Under the pieces are notes generated by a model. That model was not told where the DNA came from. It saw only the letters and a program-made list of their open reading frames with translations, and searched no databases. Below are positions 38,038 to 38,057 of a stretch of 38,057 nucleotides of DNA, piece by piece (positions within the stretch are counted from its first letter, which is position 1; each line of letters opens with the position of its first letter). A program made the position numbers and the translations under genes. Origin of the DNA: Colivivens sp963594655 (GTDB taxonomy: Bacteria > Bacteroidota > Bacteroidia > Bacteroidales > Bacteroidaceae); the NCBI GenBank assembly GCA_963594655.1, contig CAVBFD010000019.1:1-38057 (forward strand), given 5' to 3'.

Positions 38038-38057
38038 ACAGACACAAATGGACGTGC

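Overview
The window looks like a chromosomal segment of a member of the Bacteroidales, probably Prevotellaceae-like. The evidence is the gene content: a two-parvulin SurA pair next to an OstA-like protein, DUF177-rpmF, era-der, an adenosylcobalamin-dependent ribonucleotide reductase, MCE/MlaEF genes, and a surface-type lipoprotein with a Cys-Ser-Asp run. It is also supported by repeated matches to the Bacteroidetes -7 promoter element TAnnTTTG, several with TTG/TTTG 19-20 bp upstream. Almost all of it is housekeeping sequence. No IS element, CRISPR array, rRNA or tRNA was seen.

Layout. 1-3.1 kb: an incomplete palindromic tandem repeat, a Fic protein, a divergent GNAT acetyltransferase, a strong bidirectional terminator and an OmpA-family protein. 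3.2-11.3 kb (minus strand): guaB, two periplasmic parvulins, an OstA/LptA-like protein, a small membrane protein and mutL. The parvulin and OstA genes point to outer-membrane biogenesis. 11.4-20.5 kb (minus): trigger factor, then a polytopic membrane protein and a CxxCH/PD40 lipoprotein, then clpP-clpX-recQ. The two middle genes separate tig from clpP and have their own promoter behind a strong terminator. 20.6-23.1 kb: mlaF-mlaE (minus) and lptB (plus), lipid and LPS transport ATPases and a permease.

23.1-29.7 kb (minus): two housekeeping units, DUF177-rpmF and era-der. Five accessory genes then run on from der without a break: a DUF4878-like lipoprotein, an HprK-like kinase, a Ser/His signal-peptidase-like protein, a PqqD-like carrier-binding protein and an ABC exporter. 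All five junctions (der to lipoprotein and onward) are 4-bp ATGA stop/start overlaps, so the genes are probably translationally coupled. This set resembles the tailoring and export half of a RiPP (ribosomally made, modified peptide) pathway, but I see no precursor peptide, radical SAM enzyme or cyclase here. It is the best candidate for an undescribed system in the window.

29.8-34.6 kb: a small surface lipoprotein (plus) facing folB, nrdJ and dnaA (minus). dnaA, nrdJ and folB are packed closely, which would link replication initiation with dNTP and folate supply. A 354-bp region rich in dyads lies upstream of dnaA. 35.0-37.1 kb: an MCE/MlaD protein and an Amidase_3 cell-wall hydrolase (minus). 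37.1-38.06 kb: an intergenic region with a long inverted repeat built of 7-bp units, hairpins in front of a 48-codon ORF, and a terminal structured repeat cut by the window edge. All functional assignments rest on motif reading by eye. No database search was possible.
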